64,000 bases of DNA from an uncultured Campylobacterales bacterium (lineage in GTDB: Bacteria; Campylobacterota; Campylobacteria; Campylobacterales; Arcobacteraceae): positions 682,001-746,000 of the forward strand of contig CANLWY010000001.1 of assembly GCA_947494995.1 (NCBI GenBank), written 5' to 3'. Under the pieces are notes generated by a model. The model did not search any database and was not told the DNA's origin. It saw only the letters and a list, made by a program, of their open reading frames with translations. Every line of letters starts with the position of its first letter. Within the stretch, counting starts at the first letter, position 1. Positions 35,616 through 45,540 of the stretch are shown here, in pieces. The translations under genes were made by a program, and so were the position numbers.

Positions 35616-37169
35616 ATGGACAAAAATAGAATTATAGTATTTGATACGACATTAAGGGATGGGGAACAATCACCTGGTTGTTCTATGAACACAGAAGAAA
35701 AAATCAAAGTTGCATTACAATTAGAAAAATTAGGTGTAGATGTAATTGAAGCAGGATTTGCTGCTGCATCACCTGGGGATTTTGATGCAGTATCAAGAAT
35801 TGCAGAGCAAGTTAAGAACTCTTCAATCTGTTCTTTATCAAGAGCAGTTGAAAATGATATTAAACAGTCAGGATTAGCAGTACAAAGAGCAGCTATGCAT
35901 AGAATTCATACGTTTATTGCAACTTCACCAATTCACATGAAATATAAATTAAAAATGAGTGAAGAAGAAGTTATAAAAAGAGCGGTACATGCCGTAGAAT
36001 ATGCAAAAACTTTTGTAGATGATGTAGAGTTTTCATTTGAAGATGCAGGAAGATCTGAAGTTTCATTTATGAAAGAGATTATGGATGCAGTTATTTCTGC
36101 TGGGGCTTCTACAATTAACTTACCTGATACAGTTGGATATAGATTACCAAGTGAATTAGGTGCTATGATTAAAGAGTTATCAGATTATGCAAATGACAGA
36201 GCAATTATCTCTGTACATAATCACAATGATTTAGGATTAGCAACAGCAAATACTTTAAGTGCGGTACAAAATGGTGCTAGACAAATTGAAGTTACAATTA
36301 ATGGTTTAGGTGAGAGAGCAGGTAATTCTTCTTTAGAAGAAGCAGTTATGGCTATTAAAACTAGAAAAGATGCCTTTGGTGAATTATATACAAATATCAA
36401 TACTCCTGAAATTTACCCAACTTCAAGATTAGTTGCGACTATTACTGGTGTAGAGCCACAACAAAATAAAGCAATTGTTGGGAAAAATGCTTTTGCTCAC
36501 GAAAGTGGTATTCACCAAGATGGTGTACTAAAACACCAAGAGACATATGAGATTATGAGACCTGAAGATGTAGGTGTATTTAAAGATTCTACTCTAATCT
36601 TAGGTAAGCACTCAGGAAGAGCGGCATTTAGAGACAAAATTCAGCATTTAGGATTTGATAAAGTTTCAGATGAAGAGTTAAATGCAGCATTTGAAAGATT
36701 CAAAGTATTAGCAGATAAGAAAAAAGAAGTTACAGATGATGATGTAAGAATGTTAATTACTGATGAGTCATTAAACCAAGATAAAACTTATGAGTTAGTA
36801 GGATTACAAATTTCTGACTGTTCAAATGGTATACCAATGGCAGCAGTATCTATTAAATATAAAGATCAAGTTATGAAAGATGCAAATATAGGTGATGGTA
36901 CTATGGATGCAATCTTTAAAACAATTGATAGATTAACTGGTTATGATGGAAATTTAAAAGATTATAAAGTATTGTCAGTAACTGAAGGTAAAGATGCCTT
37001 AGCTAAAGTTACAACTAGAGTATCTTTTGATGAAACTTCTCCAGAGTTTGTTGGACATGGTTTAAGTATTGATACTATGTTAGCAACTGCAAAAGCATAT
37101 TTAAGTGCAGTAAATTCTTATCTTTCTCAAAAAGAGAGATTATCAAAAAAGACTGAACACCAAATATAA
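35616..37169 (+). CDS. leuA: 2-isopropylmalate synthase
   Basis: A 517-residue enzyme that condenses 2-ketoisovalerate with acetyl-CoA, the first committed step to leucine. The HMGL-like barrel has [13 protein letters not shown] near residue 11, [12 protein letters not shown] near 202 and GLGERAGN near 231. The C-terminal LeuA dimer domain, about 400-500, is the usual site of leucine feedback inhibition. The ribosome site AGGGG is 9 bases before the ATG. It is preceded by a leader peptide rich in leucine codons and followed by a 10-bp hairpin. No other leu gene is adjacent. Confidence 0.96.
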   Translation: MDKNRIIVFDTTLRDGEQSPGCSMNTEEKIKVALQLEKLGVDVIEAGFAAASPGDFDAVSRIAEQVKNSSICSLSRAVENDIKQSGLAVQRAAMHRIHTFIATSPIHMKYKLKMSEEEVIKRAVHAVEYAKTFVDDVEFSFEDAGRSEVSFMKEIMDAVISAGASTINLPDTVGYRLPSELGAMIKELSDYANDRAIISVHNHNDLGLATANTLSAVQNGARQIEVTINGLGERAGNSSLEEAVMAIKTRKDAFGELYTNINTPEIYPTSRLVATITGVEPQQNKAIVGKNAFAHESGIHQDGVLKHQETYEIMRPEDVGVFKDSTLILGKHSGRAAFRDKIQHLGFDKVSDEELNAAFERFKVLADKKKEVTDDDVRMLITDESLNQDKTYELVGLQISDCSNGIPMAAVSIKYKDQVMKDANIGDGTMDAIFKTIDRLTGYDGNLKDYKVLSVTEGKDALAKVTTRVSFDETSPEFVGHGLSIDTMLATAKAYLSAVNSYLSQKERLSKKTEHQI

Positions 37170-37177
37170 ATAAAAAA

Positions 37178-37201
37178 GTAAAGTAGCATAGGCTACTTTA
37201 C
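37178..37201 (+). terminator. Hairpin after leuA
   Basis: A perfect 10-bp stem GTAAAGTAGC / GCTACTTTAC with loop ATAG, 8 bases after the leuA stop. The downstream run is mixed (ACTTTCTTT), so it is a moderate intrinsic terminator. Confidence 0.6.
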
Positions 37202-37317
37202 ACTTTCTTTACAAAATTTCAAAAAAATAAACTCAAACTGATCCCAATTCAGTAGATAATATGAAAAATAATAATAAAATAATAATATTATACGTTTAAA
37301 TTTAGGGAGAGGTATTA

Positions 37318-39357
37318 ATGAATCAATTCAATTTCTTTTTGAAACTTCTAAAAGAGTCTTTTAGAGATTTGATTCCCATTGTTGTAGTTATTCTATTTTT
37401 TCAATTAGCAATTATTCAGGCAGTACCTGAAGGTTGGATAGGCACAGCAATAGGTTTAGCAATTGTTGGGGTAGGTCTTGCAATTTTCTTACAAGGTCTT
37501 GAAATAGGTATTTTCCCAGTAGGAGAAGGTCTTGCAAGAGATTTTGCAAAGCATGGGACCATGTATTGGGTTTTATTCTTTGGTTTTCTTATTGGTTTTG
37601 GTACAACTATTGCAGAACCTGCACTTGCTGTAATTGCAGATAAAGCAGCTTCTATATCTTCTGGACGTATTGATGCAACTATGCTAAGACTTGTTGTTGC
37701 TGGTTCAGTTGGATTTGCTATATTCCTAGGGGTGTTTAGAATCTATAAAGGGCATCCAATTCACTACTATATTATTGTTGGATATATAGCTGTTGTAGGT
37801 GTTACTTTTTTTGCTCCTCAAGAGATTATTGGATTGGCTTATGATCTTGGAGGAGTTACTACTTCTACTGTAACGGTTCCTCTTGTTGCTGCACTTGGTA
37901 TTGGACTGGCTTCTTCAATAAAAGGAAGAAATCCAGTAGTAGATGGGTTTGGTCTTATTGCTTTTGCTTCTTTAACTCCAATGATTTTTGTGCAGGTTTA
38001 TGGAATAGCTGTTTACAATCTTGTCGAGGCAAAAGATGTAACAGCTGTTGTAGTTGAAGCAACAGTTTCAACTACAACTAATATTACAATTGAATCTATA
38101 TTTTCAGGTATTGCTTCTGTTGTAAAAGATGTAGCACCAATTTTATTAATTATTCTTTTCTTTCAATATGCTGTTGTAAAGAAAAAGATTGACAATATAA
38201 AAACTGTATTTTTTGGTTTCTTACTTGTTATTATTGGTTTATATGCTTTTATTCTTGGTCTTGAAATGGGTCTATTCTCACTTGGTGAGACAATGGCTTA
38301 TCAATTAACCAAAAGAGATTCTGTTTTTGTAATATATGCCTTTGCTTTTGCAATTGGTTTTTCAACAACAATGGCAGAACCAGCTCTTATGGCAATTGCA
38401 AAAAAAGCAAGAGAAATATCTGATGGTAAGATTAATGATTTTGCTTTAAGGATTTTTGTTGCTTCAGGTGTTGCAATTGGTATAGCCTTAGGTGCATTTA
38501 GAATTGTTGATGGTGGACATATTCATTACTATATTATAGTTGGATATATTGTTGTTATTATTCTTACTTTTATTGCACCAAAATATATTATTCCAATTGC
38601 TTATGATTCAGGAGGAGTTACCACTTCTACTGTTACTGTTCCTTTAGTTGCAGCTCTTGGTATTGGTTTAGCAACAAATATTGATGGAAGATCTCCTTTA
38701 ATTGACGGTTTTGGTCTTATTGCCTTTGCTTCCCTTTTTCCTATGATTACAGTTATGCTTTATGGAATTATAACTGAGAAACTAGGTGTTAAATCAGATA
38801 CAGAAATTGAAGCAGCAAATATTTTAAGAGATACTCTTATTGATGCGGAAAATATGGATCTAGCTACTGTAAATATTGATGGAAGTGATAGAAGACATTC
38901 TTTACCTATGGACTTTTCTGCTGTTGTTATTATTGTTCCAACAGATAAAAAAGTTGATGCAATTCAAGCAGCAAATAAAGCAGGAGCCCCAGGAGTTACT
39001 GTATTAAGAGCTGATGGTATTGGACTTGGAAAAATAGATAATTATTATAGAAGTTCCTTTGAAGCTAATGATTCATTATTACTTTTTTTACTTCCTCAAA
39101 GTTTAGTAAATCCAGTAATTAAATCTATTATTCACTCTTTACATATTACAACCTCAGGAAAAGGTATTGCTTTTGCTTTCCCATTAACTCATATGAAAGG
39201 GATTAGTTTAAGTAGACATGATATTTTTGTAAATAGAAAAGATCATAAAAATCCTGATATTGACCAAGAAGAGTTGATGAAAAAAGAAGAAGAAAAAGTT
39301 GTAGAAAAGATTAAAGAGGCAGCAGTAGTTCATGATCCAAATCTCAACCATAAATGA
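37318..39357 (+). CDS. DUF1538 membrane protein fused to a PII-like domain
   Basis: A 679-residue polytopic inner-membrane protein. It is an internal duplication of two DUF1538 units (about residues 5-245 and 258-490). Each has matching landmarks such as GLEIGIFPVGE versus GLEMGLFSLGE, ending in the repeated HYYIIVGYI, then GGVTTSTVTVPLVAALGIGLA twice. The C-terminal cytoplasmic part, about 531-640, looks like a PII-type signalling domain (VVIIVPTDKKVDAIQAANKAG). DUF1538 is of unknown function, suspected transport. The fused PII domain suggests activity gating by a nucleotide or metabolite. It overlaps a thioredoxin gene by 26 bases. Confidence 0.85.
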   Translation: MNQFNFFLKLLKESFRDLIPIVVVILFFQLAIIQAVPEGWIGTAIGLAIVGVGLAIFLQGLEIGIFPVGEGLARDFAKHGTMYWVLFFGFLIGFGTTIAEPALAVIADKAASISSGRIDATMLRLVVAGSVGFAIFLGVFRIYKGHPIHYYIIVGYIAVVGVTFFAPQEIIGLAYDLGGVTTSTVTVPLVAALGIGLASSIKGRNPVVDGFGLIAFASLTPMIFVQVYGIAVYNLVEAKDVTAVVVEATVSTTTNITIESIFSGIASVVKDVAPILLIILFFQYAVVKKKIDNIKTVFFGFLLVIIGLYAFILGLEMGLFSLGETMAYQLTKRDSVFVIYAFAFAIGFSTTMAEPALMAIAKKAREISDGKINDFALRIFVASGVAIGIALGAFRIVDGGHIHYYIIVGYIVVIILTFIAPKYIIPIAYDSGGVTTSTVTVPLVAALGIGLATNIDGRSPLIDGFGLIAFASLFPMITVMLYGIITEKLGVKSDTEIEAANILRDTLIDAENMDLATVNIDGSDRRHSLPMDFSAVVIIVPTDKKVDAIQAANKAGAPGVTVLRADGIGLGKIDNYYRSSFEANDSLLLFLLPQSLVNPVIKSIIHSLHITTSGKGIAFAFPLTHMKGISLSRHDIFVNRKDHKNPDIDQEELMKKEEEKVVEKIKEAAVVHDPNLNHK

Positions 39358-39661
39358 AATAGAAGATAAGATAAGTACAGGGGAACCTGTACTTATCTAT
39401 TTTTCCGGAGAAAATTGTTCTGTATGTAAGGTTTTAAAACCAAAAATAGAAAAAGAGATCTCAAAAAATTTACCTAAAATGAAAATCTATGAAATAAAGG
39501 CTGATTTATATAAAGAAATAACAAGCAAATTTTCGGTATTTTCTATTCCAACAATATTGGTTTTTTTTGATTCTAAAGAGTTTGCAAGAGTTGGAAGAAA
39601 TATCTCTGTCTCAAGATTTGTCGAGGAGCTAAAAAGACCATATACCTTATTTATGGATTAG
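39332..39661 (+). CDS. Thioredoxin-family protein
   Basis: A 109-residue thioredoxin-fold protein with the active site GENCSVCKVL (Cys29 and Cys32, a CSVC variant of the usual CGPC) and the cis-Pro in FSIPTILVF near residue 72. There is no signal peptide, so it is cytoplasmic. The start lies 26 bases inside the DUF1538 gene, implying translational coupling. A haem-binding protein gene follows 6 bases later. Redox service to that neighbour is unlikely across the membrane, so its partner is unknown. Confidence 0.87.
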   Translation: MIQISTINEIEDKISTGEPVLIYFSGENCSVCKVLKPKIEKEISKNLPKMKIYEIKADLYKEITSKFSVFSIPTILVFFDSKEFARVGRNISVSRFVEELKRPYTLFMD

Positions 39662-39667
39662 GATTTA

Positions 39668-40087
39668 ATGAAAAGAGCACTTTTTATTTTTTTAGCAGTT
39701 TTTGTGGCTATGCAGTTTATTCAAACACAAAAAGATAATAAACAAACATCAAGAAACTTAGAAATTAAGGCACCTGAGAATATTATGACAATGTTTAAAA
39801 ATGCCTGTTATGACTGTCACTCAAATGAAGTTAGATGGCCTTGGTATTCCAATATCGCACCATTTTCTTGGATTATTGATTCACATGTTGGAAATGGAAG
39901 ATTAGCATTAAATTTTTCAGAATGGGAAAATTATAGTGAAAAAGAAAAACAAAAACAGTTAAAAGAGATATTTCGAACTGTTTATGCTTCAATGCCATTA
40001 GCAGATTATATAAAATTCCATGAAGAAGCAGACTTAACAAGAGAACAAAGAACGCAAATAAGAGATTGGACAGGGGTTATGAAGTAG
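39668..40087 (+). CDS. Exported haem-binding protein (Haem_bd family)
   Basis: A 139-residue protein with an N-terminal hydrophobic segment (about 3-19) that is a signal peptide or anchor. It then has a single c-type haem site CYDCH (Cys47, Cys50, His51) followed by SNEVRWPWYSNIAP, the signature of the haem-binding domain family often fused to peroxidases or cytochrome modules. It should be a periplasmic monohaem protein. Its stop codon shares one base with the preferred GTG start of the MutS gene. Confidence 0.88.
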   Translation: MKRALFIFLAVFVAMQFIQTQKDNKQTSRNLEIKAPENIMTMFKNACYDCHSNEVRWPWYSNIAPFSWIIDSHVGNGRLALNFSEWENYSEKEKQKQLKEIFRTVYASMPLADYIKFHEEADLTREQRTQIRDWTGVMK

Positions 40088-43047
40088 TGAGAGAAGAAGT
40101 TCAAGAGTTATTAGACGATAAAAAAACACTACTTACCGTTACTTATTTTAAACTTCAAAGACTGTTTGAAAAAAAGTATGGTACAAATACAGTTGTTCTT
40201 ATGGAAATTGGGACTTTTTTTGAAGTTTATGAAGTTAATAATGACGAAGAACAAGTTGGAAAAGCAAAAGAGATAGCTGAACTTTTAAATATTCAGCTAA
40301 CAAGAAAAAATAAATCAATTTTAGAAAACTCTGCTGAAAATCCTATTATGGCAGGTGTTCCTGCAATATCTTTAGAAAAACATCTTGCAAGAATTATATC
40401 AGAACAGAAATATACAGTTGTAATAATAAGACAAAGAGGTCTTCCTCCAAAAGTTAGTCGATATCTTGATACAGTTGTAAGTCCCGGAACAAACTTTGAT
40501 TTTGTAATAGACCAAGATGAAAATAATATCACTTCTTTGGTAGTTGACCAGATAAAAGGTATTTATCTTGTTGGGTATTCTGCTATTGATGTAACAACTG
40601 GAAAATGCTTTTATAATGAAGTTCATGGAACAAGTGAAGACAAGTTTTATGCACTTGATGAAGTATTTAATTATATGAATATGCATAAAACAAATGAAGT
40701 AGTTGTAACTTTTGCAGATAAAAATATAAATCAAAAAGAAGTAATAGATTACCTTGAACTTAAACTAAAAACTTTTCATATAGGTACATTTTGTCCAAAA
40801 ATATCTTATCAAAATGAATTATTTAAAAATGTATTTAATATAGAGTCTCTTTTAACTGCAATTGAACACCTTGATATGGAAAGGGTTCCTTTAAGTACAG
40901 AATCTTTAGCTATTTTAATTGATTTTGTAATAGGACATGATTCAAATATTGTTCAAAAACTTTCATATCCTGTTAAGCTTGATGTTAGTAAATATATATA
41001 TCTAGGAAATAATGCTTTAGAGCAGTTAAATATAATAGAAACTACTCATAATCCATCTTTGATAAAACTAATAAATAATACTTCTACAGCTATGGGGAAA
41101 AGACTTTTAAAAGAGAGATTAACTCATCCTGTAAAAGATAGTAAAGAGCTTATAAGACGATATGCCTTATCAAAAGAATTATATGATTATCATGCCCCAA
41201 TAGAAAATGAACTTGCAAATATCTATGATATCGAGAGACTAACAAGAAGAATAAAATTATCTAGGCTTCATCCTTTTGAGTTAAATTATCTATATGATTC
41301 ACTTCTTAGTATTAAAGAGGTTGTCTCTTTTATGGAGAACTATAAGTTTATAACACCTCCTTGCTCTTTAGCTGAACTTCAGATGTTTATTGATTCTATT
41401 GAATCAACTTTTAACTTGAGCGTATCTGGAAAGTTTATGTTAAAAGATGTTGAGTGTAATATGGTTTGTGATGGAGTAAATACTCAAATTGATAAACTAA
41501 ATAAAGAGAATGAAGAGTTATATGGAAAACTAGAACTACTTAGATCTCATGTGTTCTCTTTTATTAATAGTAGTGATACAAACTATGTTAGTATAAATAG
41601 ACTTGATAAAGAAGGTTTCTTTTTATCTTTAACAAAAAATAGATTTAATCTAATAAAAGAAGAGTTATTAACTTCACATATAATTGTAGATGATGAACTT
41701 CTTTTATTTAAAGATTTTAATATCAAGGTTCAAACAACATCAGTAAAAATATCTTGTCCTTTTACAGATAGTATATCAGATAAATATGTACATAATCTAC
41801 GAAAGATTATTGAGTTAAATAAGCTTGTTTTTAAAGAAAAACTAACAGAATTTGAAAAAAAGTTTGCAACACTTTTAGAGGATTTAGTACAGTTTATTGC
41901 TGAGGTTGACTTAACAATCTCAAATATTAAAACTGCAAAAAAGTACAACTATGTTTGTCCTAAAATAGTAAAAACTCAAGATGATGAAAACTTCTTAGAA
42001 CTTATTGATTTAAGACATCCAATAATTGAAGCAAATGAAGAACAAGGTATTTATGTACCAAATGATATTATTTTAGGTGAATTACCTTTAGCAAAAGATG
42101 AGTTTAAAAACAATGTTATCATCAAGAACTCAAATCCAATAAGTATCAAAAACAATAAGATGCATGGAATACTTTTATATGGTATTAACTCTTCTGGTAA
42201 ATCTTCTCTTATGAAATCAATTGGTATTGCAGTAATCCTTGCACAAGCAGGTTTTTATGTACCTGCAAAATCAATGAGATTTTCTATTTTTGATTCAGTA
42301 TTTACAAGAATAAGTGGAGCAGATAATATTGCAAAAGGATTATCTTCTTTTGCAGTTGAGATGTTAGAGTTAAAAAATATTTTCAATCGTGCAACTAAAC
42401 AATCACTTATCCTAGGAGATGAAATCTCTCATTCAACTGAGACTATGAGTGGATTGTCTATTGTGGCAAGTGCTATATTAAAACTTGCAAAGTTAGAATC
42501 TATTTTTGTATTTGCAACACACTTACATCAGCTTCCAGAAATAGAAGAGATTCAAAAGTTAAGAAATATAATCTCTCTTCACCTATCAGTTATGTATGAA
42601 GATGAATCTGATAAGCTTATCTTTGATAGAAAACTAAAACATGGAAGTGGTTCATCAATGTATGGATTAGAGTATGCAAAATCACTTCATATGGATAGAG
42701 AATTTTTAAGTGTTGCAAATGATATTAGAAAAAAACTAACTGATGATTATTCTGCTGTTGAAAGACTTACTCATAAAAAGTCTTCAAAATACAACAAAGA
42801 CCTTTTTGTTTCAACTTGTGTTATTTGTGGACGTCCTGTAGACGATGTTCACCACATAAAAGAACAAGCAAGAGCAAATAAAGATGGTTTTATTGGTCAT
42901 GTAAATGCTAACCATAAATATAATTTAATCCCACTTTGTAAAGAACACCATAAAATGGTACATGATGGTACTATAAATGTAAATGGATTTGTAGCAACTT
43001 CAAAAGGTTTAGAGCTACATTATACAGATGCAGGTGAACAAAAATAA
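40087..43047 (+). CDS. MutS7-type mismatch-repair ATPase with C-terminal HNH nuclease
   Basis: A 986-residue protein. The N-terminal mismatch-recognition domain I (MEIGTFFEVYEVNNDE, the FxE-like site) is followed by the core/clamp and the ABC-type ATPase with Walker A GINSSGKSS near residue 703 and Walker B LILGDEIS near 780. The C-terminus, about 908-975, is an HNH nuclease (CVICGRPVDDVHHI, then LCKEHHKMVHDG). MutS plus HNH is the architecture of the MutS7 group known from Campylobacterota, giant viruses and octocoral mitochondria. The nuclease could replace MutL/MutH strand cutting. The start is GTG 40087, touching the previous stop; a TTG at 40066 is the alternative. Confidence 0.9.
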   Translation: MREEVQELLDDKKTLLTVTYFKLQRLFEKKYGTNTVVLMEIGTFFEVYEVNNDEEQVGKAKEIAELLNIQLTRKNKSILENSAENPIMAGVPAISLEKHLARIISEQKYTVVIIRQRGLPPKVSRYLDTVVSPGTNFDFVIDQDENNITSLVVDQIKGIYLVGYSAIDVTTGKCFYNEVHGTSEDKFYALDEVFNYMNMHKTNEVVVTFADKNINQKEVIDYLELKLKTFHIGTFCPKISYQNELFKNVFNIESLLTAIEHLDMERVPLSTESLAILIDFVIGHDSNIVQKLSYPVKLDVSKYIYLGNNALEQLNIIETTHNPSLIKLINNTSTAMGKRLLKERLTHPVKDSKELIRRYALSKELYDYHAPIENELANIYDIERLTRRIKLSRLHPFELNYLYDSLLSIKEVVSFMENYKFITPPCSLAELQMFIDSIESTFNLSVSGKFMLKDVECNMVCDGVNTQIDKLNKENEELYGKLELLRSHVFSFINSSDTNYVSINRLDKEGFFLSLTKNRFNLIKEELLTSHIIVDDELLLFKDFNIKVQTTSVKISCPFTDSISDKYVHNLRKIIELNKLVFKEKLTEFEKKFATLLEDLVQFIAEVDLTISNIKTAKKYNYVCPKIVKTQDDENFLELIDLRHPIIEANEEQGIYVPNDIILGELPLAKDEFKNNVIIKNSNPISIKNNKMHGILLYGINSSGKSSLMKSIGIAVILAQAGFYVPAKSMRFSIFDSVFTRISGADNIAKGLSSFAVEMLELKNIFNRATKQSLILGDEISHSTETMSGLSIVASAILKLAKLESIFVFATHLHQLPEIEEIQKLRNIISLHLSVMYEDESDKLIFDRKLKHGSGSSMYGLEYAKSLHMDREFLSVANDIRKKLTDDYSAVERLTHKKSSKYNKDLFVSTCVICGRPVDDVHHIKEQARANKDGFIGHVNANHKYNLIPLCKEHHKMVHDGTINVNGFVATSKGLELHYTDAGEQK

Positions 43048-43053
43048 AATCTT

Positions 43054-44775
43054 TTAAAGTGTGATTATTATTTTTGTTCTATTTTCAGATTCAATTTTAA
43101 TATCTCCATCAAGTTCGTTTTGAACTAAACTAGAAACAAGTTTTAGTCCAAACTTATTTGAAGGGGTTTCATTTTTATTAAATCCAATACCGTTATCTTC
43201 AATTATAAATACAGTTTTTTTATTCTCTTTTCTCAAAATCACATTAATGATTCCTTCATTTTCTTTAAAAGCATACTTTAGGGAGTTTGTAATTAATTCA
43301 TTTAAAATAATTCCACATACTATGGATTTACTAATATCAACATCAGTTTGTATTTCATAGTTGATTTTAATTTTTGAAAAATCATAACTTCTTTTTAACT
43401 CTTTAACTATATAGTAAAAGTAGTTTTGTATATCAAGTTTATCTAGGTTTTCTTGATTATAGAGTAGTTCATGAGTATGACTCATCGCTTTTACTGTATT
43501 TTCTACATTTATTATCTTTTTATTTAATTCTTCATTCATATGACTTGATAAATTTAATCTATAAAGGGAAATGATAAACTGCATATTGTTTTTAATTCTA
43601 TGGTGAAGCTCACGGGTTAATAAGTCATTTCTTTTAAGTGAGTTTTCTAACTCTTTTGTTTTATTTAATCTACTTGATAAAGCCATAGAAAAAAGTAAAG
43701 CTTCAACAATTATAGTTGTTTCGTAAAAGTATTTAAAGTGATTAATTAAACTAAATTGACCATAGTTATACATAGCAAGTGAAATATAACCTATAAGACT
43801 AATTGTCCAACCTAAAATAAAGTATTTTGCCTGTGGATTTCCTTTAAAAAATAAGTAATAACTAATTGAAATTACTAATAAAAGACAAGATAAAAGTATA
43901 AGTACTACAATAGATAAGGGATAAAAATCTTTATTGGTAAAAAGTACAATTAAGAGTAAAAATACAATCATTATCTTAAAAATTTTGTCAATATTTTTAT
44001 GCTGTTTTATTTGTAAAAAACTTCTAGTAAAAAGAATAATAAATATGGTTAAAAAGCTTAAAAAATAGATACCTAGATGTAAAAAATATTTATCTGTAAT
44101 AAATAGATACATATCAGTATAATAGGCATAATAAGAAACTAATAGAATAAAATATATTCCATAATAAAAAAATGAGCTCTCTTTAGTAAAAACAAAAAGT
44201 GATAGATTATATAAAACAAGAATTAATATAGCACCAAAAAATATTGCTAATATAAGTTGGTGATTTCTCTCTTTTTTATATATTTCATTTTTATTCAAGA
44301 TAAAAAGTGAAAAATTAAGTGCAGAAATATTTGAATCTACTTTTAAATAGTAAGTTTTTTTCTCTTTTTCTTTAAGTGAAAAATAAAAATATGGATATAG
44401 AGTTTCATTGAGGTCTGAACTTAAATCAAGTCCTTTCTTTGAGATAATAGTATCTTTTTCAACAGTAAAAAATGTAGTTGCATTATAAAGTGGAGCATTT
44501 ATATATAAAGTTTTATTAATAGGTTTATTTGTAGTGTTTTTAATAGTAAATTTAAACCAAATGGTATCTGTTGTAAGTCCTTTATAGATTTTTTTTTCTA
44601 AAGATTTTTTAAAAAGATTTGGATTATTTATTATTTGAATTATATCTTTTTTACTTTTTTCTTCTATGTATATTTGAGCTTTATTTGTAAGATTAACTTT
44701 GCTTTCATCGCTTATTAGTATTTCACAATATAGTGTTTGAAGTATCAAAAGTAAAGATATTATTATTTTTTTCAT
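43054..44775 (-). CDS. 7TMR-DISM sensor histidine kinase (HisKA_2 type)
   Basis: A 573-residue membrane kinase. A signal sequence (MKKIIISLLLILQTLYC) is followed by a 7TMR-DISM extracellular domain (about 25-170) and seven helices (about 185-375). The kinase is of the HisKA_2/HWE-like class, with the phospho-His in ELHHRIKNN (His392), and the HATPase N-box is NELITNSLKYAF. I choose ATG 44775; a longer open frame to 45018 would overlap the divergent regulator gene and adds non-homologous residues. It has no Shine-Dalgarno and the -10 box would put transcription start at or next to the ATG, so it may be leaderless. Its partner is the divergent OmpR regulator. Confidence 0.88.
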   Translation of the reverse strand: MKKIIISLLLILQTLYCEILISDESKVNLTNKAQIYIEEKSKKDIIQIINNPNLFKKSLEKKIYKGLTTDTIWFKFTIKNTTNKPINKTLYINAPLYNATTFFTVEKDTIISKKGLDLSSDLNETLYPYFYFSLKEKEKKTYYLKVDSNISALNFSLFILNKNEIYKKERNHQLILAIFFGAILILVLYNLSLFVFTKESSFFYYGIYFILLVSYYAYYTDMYLFITDKYFLHLGIYFLSFLTIFIILFTRSFLQIKQHKNIDKIFKIMIVFLLLIVLFTNKDFYPLSIVVLILLSCLLLVISISYYLFFKGNPQAKYFILGWTISLIGYISLAMYNYGQFSLINHFKYFYETTIIVEALLFSMALSSRLNKTKELENSLKRNDLLTRELHHRIKNNMQFIISLYRLNLSSHMNEELNKKIINVENTVKAMSHTHELLYNQENLDKLDIQNYFYYIVKELKRSYDFSKIKINYEIQTDVDISKSIVCGIILNELITNSLKYAFKENEGIINVILRKENKKTVFIIEDNGIGFNKNETPSNKFGLKLVSSLVQNELDGDIKIESENRTKIIITL

Positions 44776-44781
44776 GAGTTT

Positions 44782-44791
44782 ATTATATAAT
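44782..44791. promoter_or_regulatory. Symmetric bidirectional -10 (ATTATATAAT)
   Basis: The palindrome ATTATATAAT contains TATAAT on both strands (44786-44791 plus, 44787-44782 minus) within the 34-base gap between divergent regulator and kinase genes. One polymerase site could fire both ways. Confidence 0.55.
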
Positions 44792-44809
44792 AAAAAAAAT
44801 GGATAAAAG

Positions 44810-45481
44810 ATGAAAAGAATAAAAATTTTAATTATTGAAGATGAAACAGTTTTGGCTTTACATATATCAAGTTTTTTAAACGCAAAGGGGTATATTACTT
44901 TTACATCAAGTAATGCAAAAGAGTCTTTGCAAATAATGGAAGATGAAAGTATTGATTTAATTGTTTCAGACATAAATATCAAAGGTGACATAGATGGAAT
45001 TACAACTTGTAAAACCATTCAAAATATATATGATACACCAACTATTTATTTAACTGCGTATAAAGATAAACAGACTTTACAAAGAGCTTCTGAAACAAAT
45101 TTCTTGGGTTATCTCTTAAAACCCTTTAGAGAAGATGAACTTGAAGTTTTATTAGAACTTTTAATTGCAAAATTAGGCTTATCAGATAAAGATGATACAG
45201 TTTGTTTAGATAATGATTACTCTTTTGATAAAAAAACAAATAGAGTTTTTCATAATAATGAAGAACTTAGTTTAACATCAAAAGAGAAACAACTTTTCAC
45301 TCTTTTATTAAATAGAAAAAATTCTATTGTATCTTTTGAAATTATAGAAGAGACCCTGTGGAATGCAGAACCAGTTTCAGATACTACAAGAAGACAACTT
45401 ATTTTTAGACTTAGACAAAAATTAGCTAATTTAAATATTGAAAATATAAAATCCTTAGGCTTAAGATTAAATTTAAGCTAA
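44810..45481 (+). CDS. OmpR-type response regulator
   Basis: A 223-residue regulator. The receiver (about 4-120) has the acidic pair IIEDET, phospho-acceptor Asp in LIVSDINIKGDIDG near residue 54 and LLKPFRED. The winged-helix DNA-binding domain (about 140-223) has LTSKEKQLFTLLL and the recognition helix region TTRRQLIFRLRQKL. It is divergent from its likely kinase across 34 bases and lies 59 bases upstream of the two-partner secretion genes, which it may regulate. Confidence 0.9.
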   Translation: MKRIKILIIEDETVLALHISSFLNAKGYITFTSSNAKESLQIMEDESIDLIVSDINIKGDIDGITTCKTIQNIYDTPTIYLTAYKDKQTLQRASETNFLGYLLKPFREDELEVLLELLIAKLGLSDKDDTVCLDNDYSFDKKTNRVFHNNEELSLTSKEKQLFTLLLNRKNSIVSFEIIEETLWNAEPVSDTTRRQLIFRLRQKLANLNIENIKSLGLRLNLS

Positions 45482-45540
45482 TATAACACCAAATATAACA
45501 GATCAAGAATATACTCAAAGTAAGAAACGAGGGTATATTC

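Noticed and set aside
44776-45018. Upstream extension of the 7TMR kinase to 45018
   Set aside because: It would overlap the divergent regulator by about 200 bases and adds no signal-peptide-like N-terminus; the ATG at 44775 gives a proper one.
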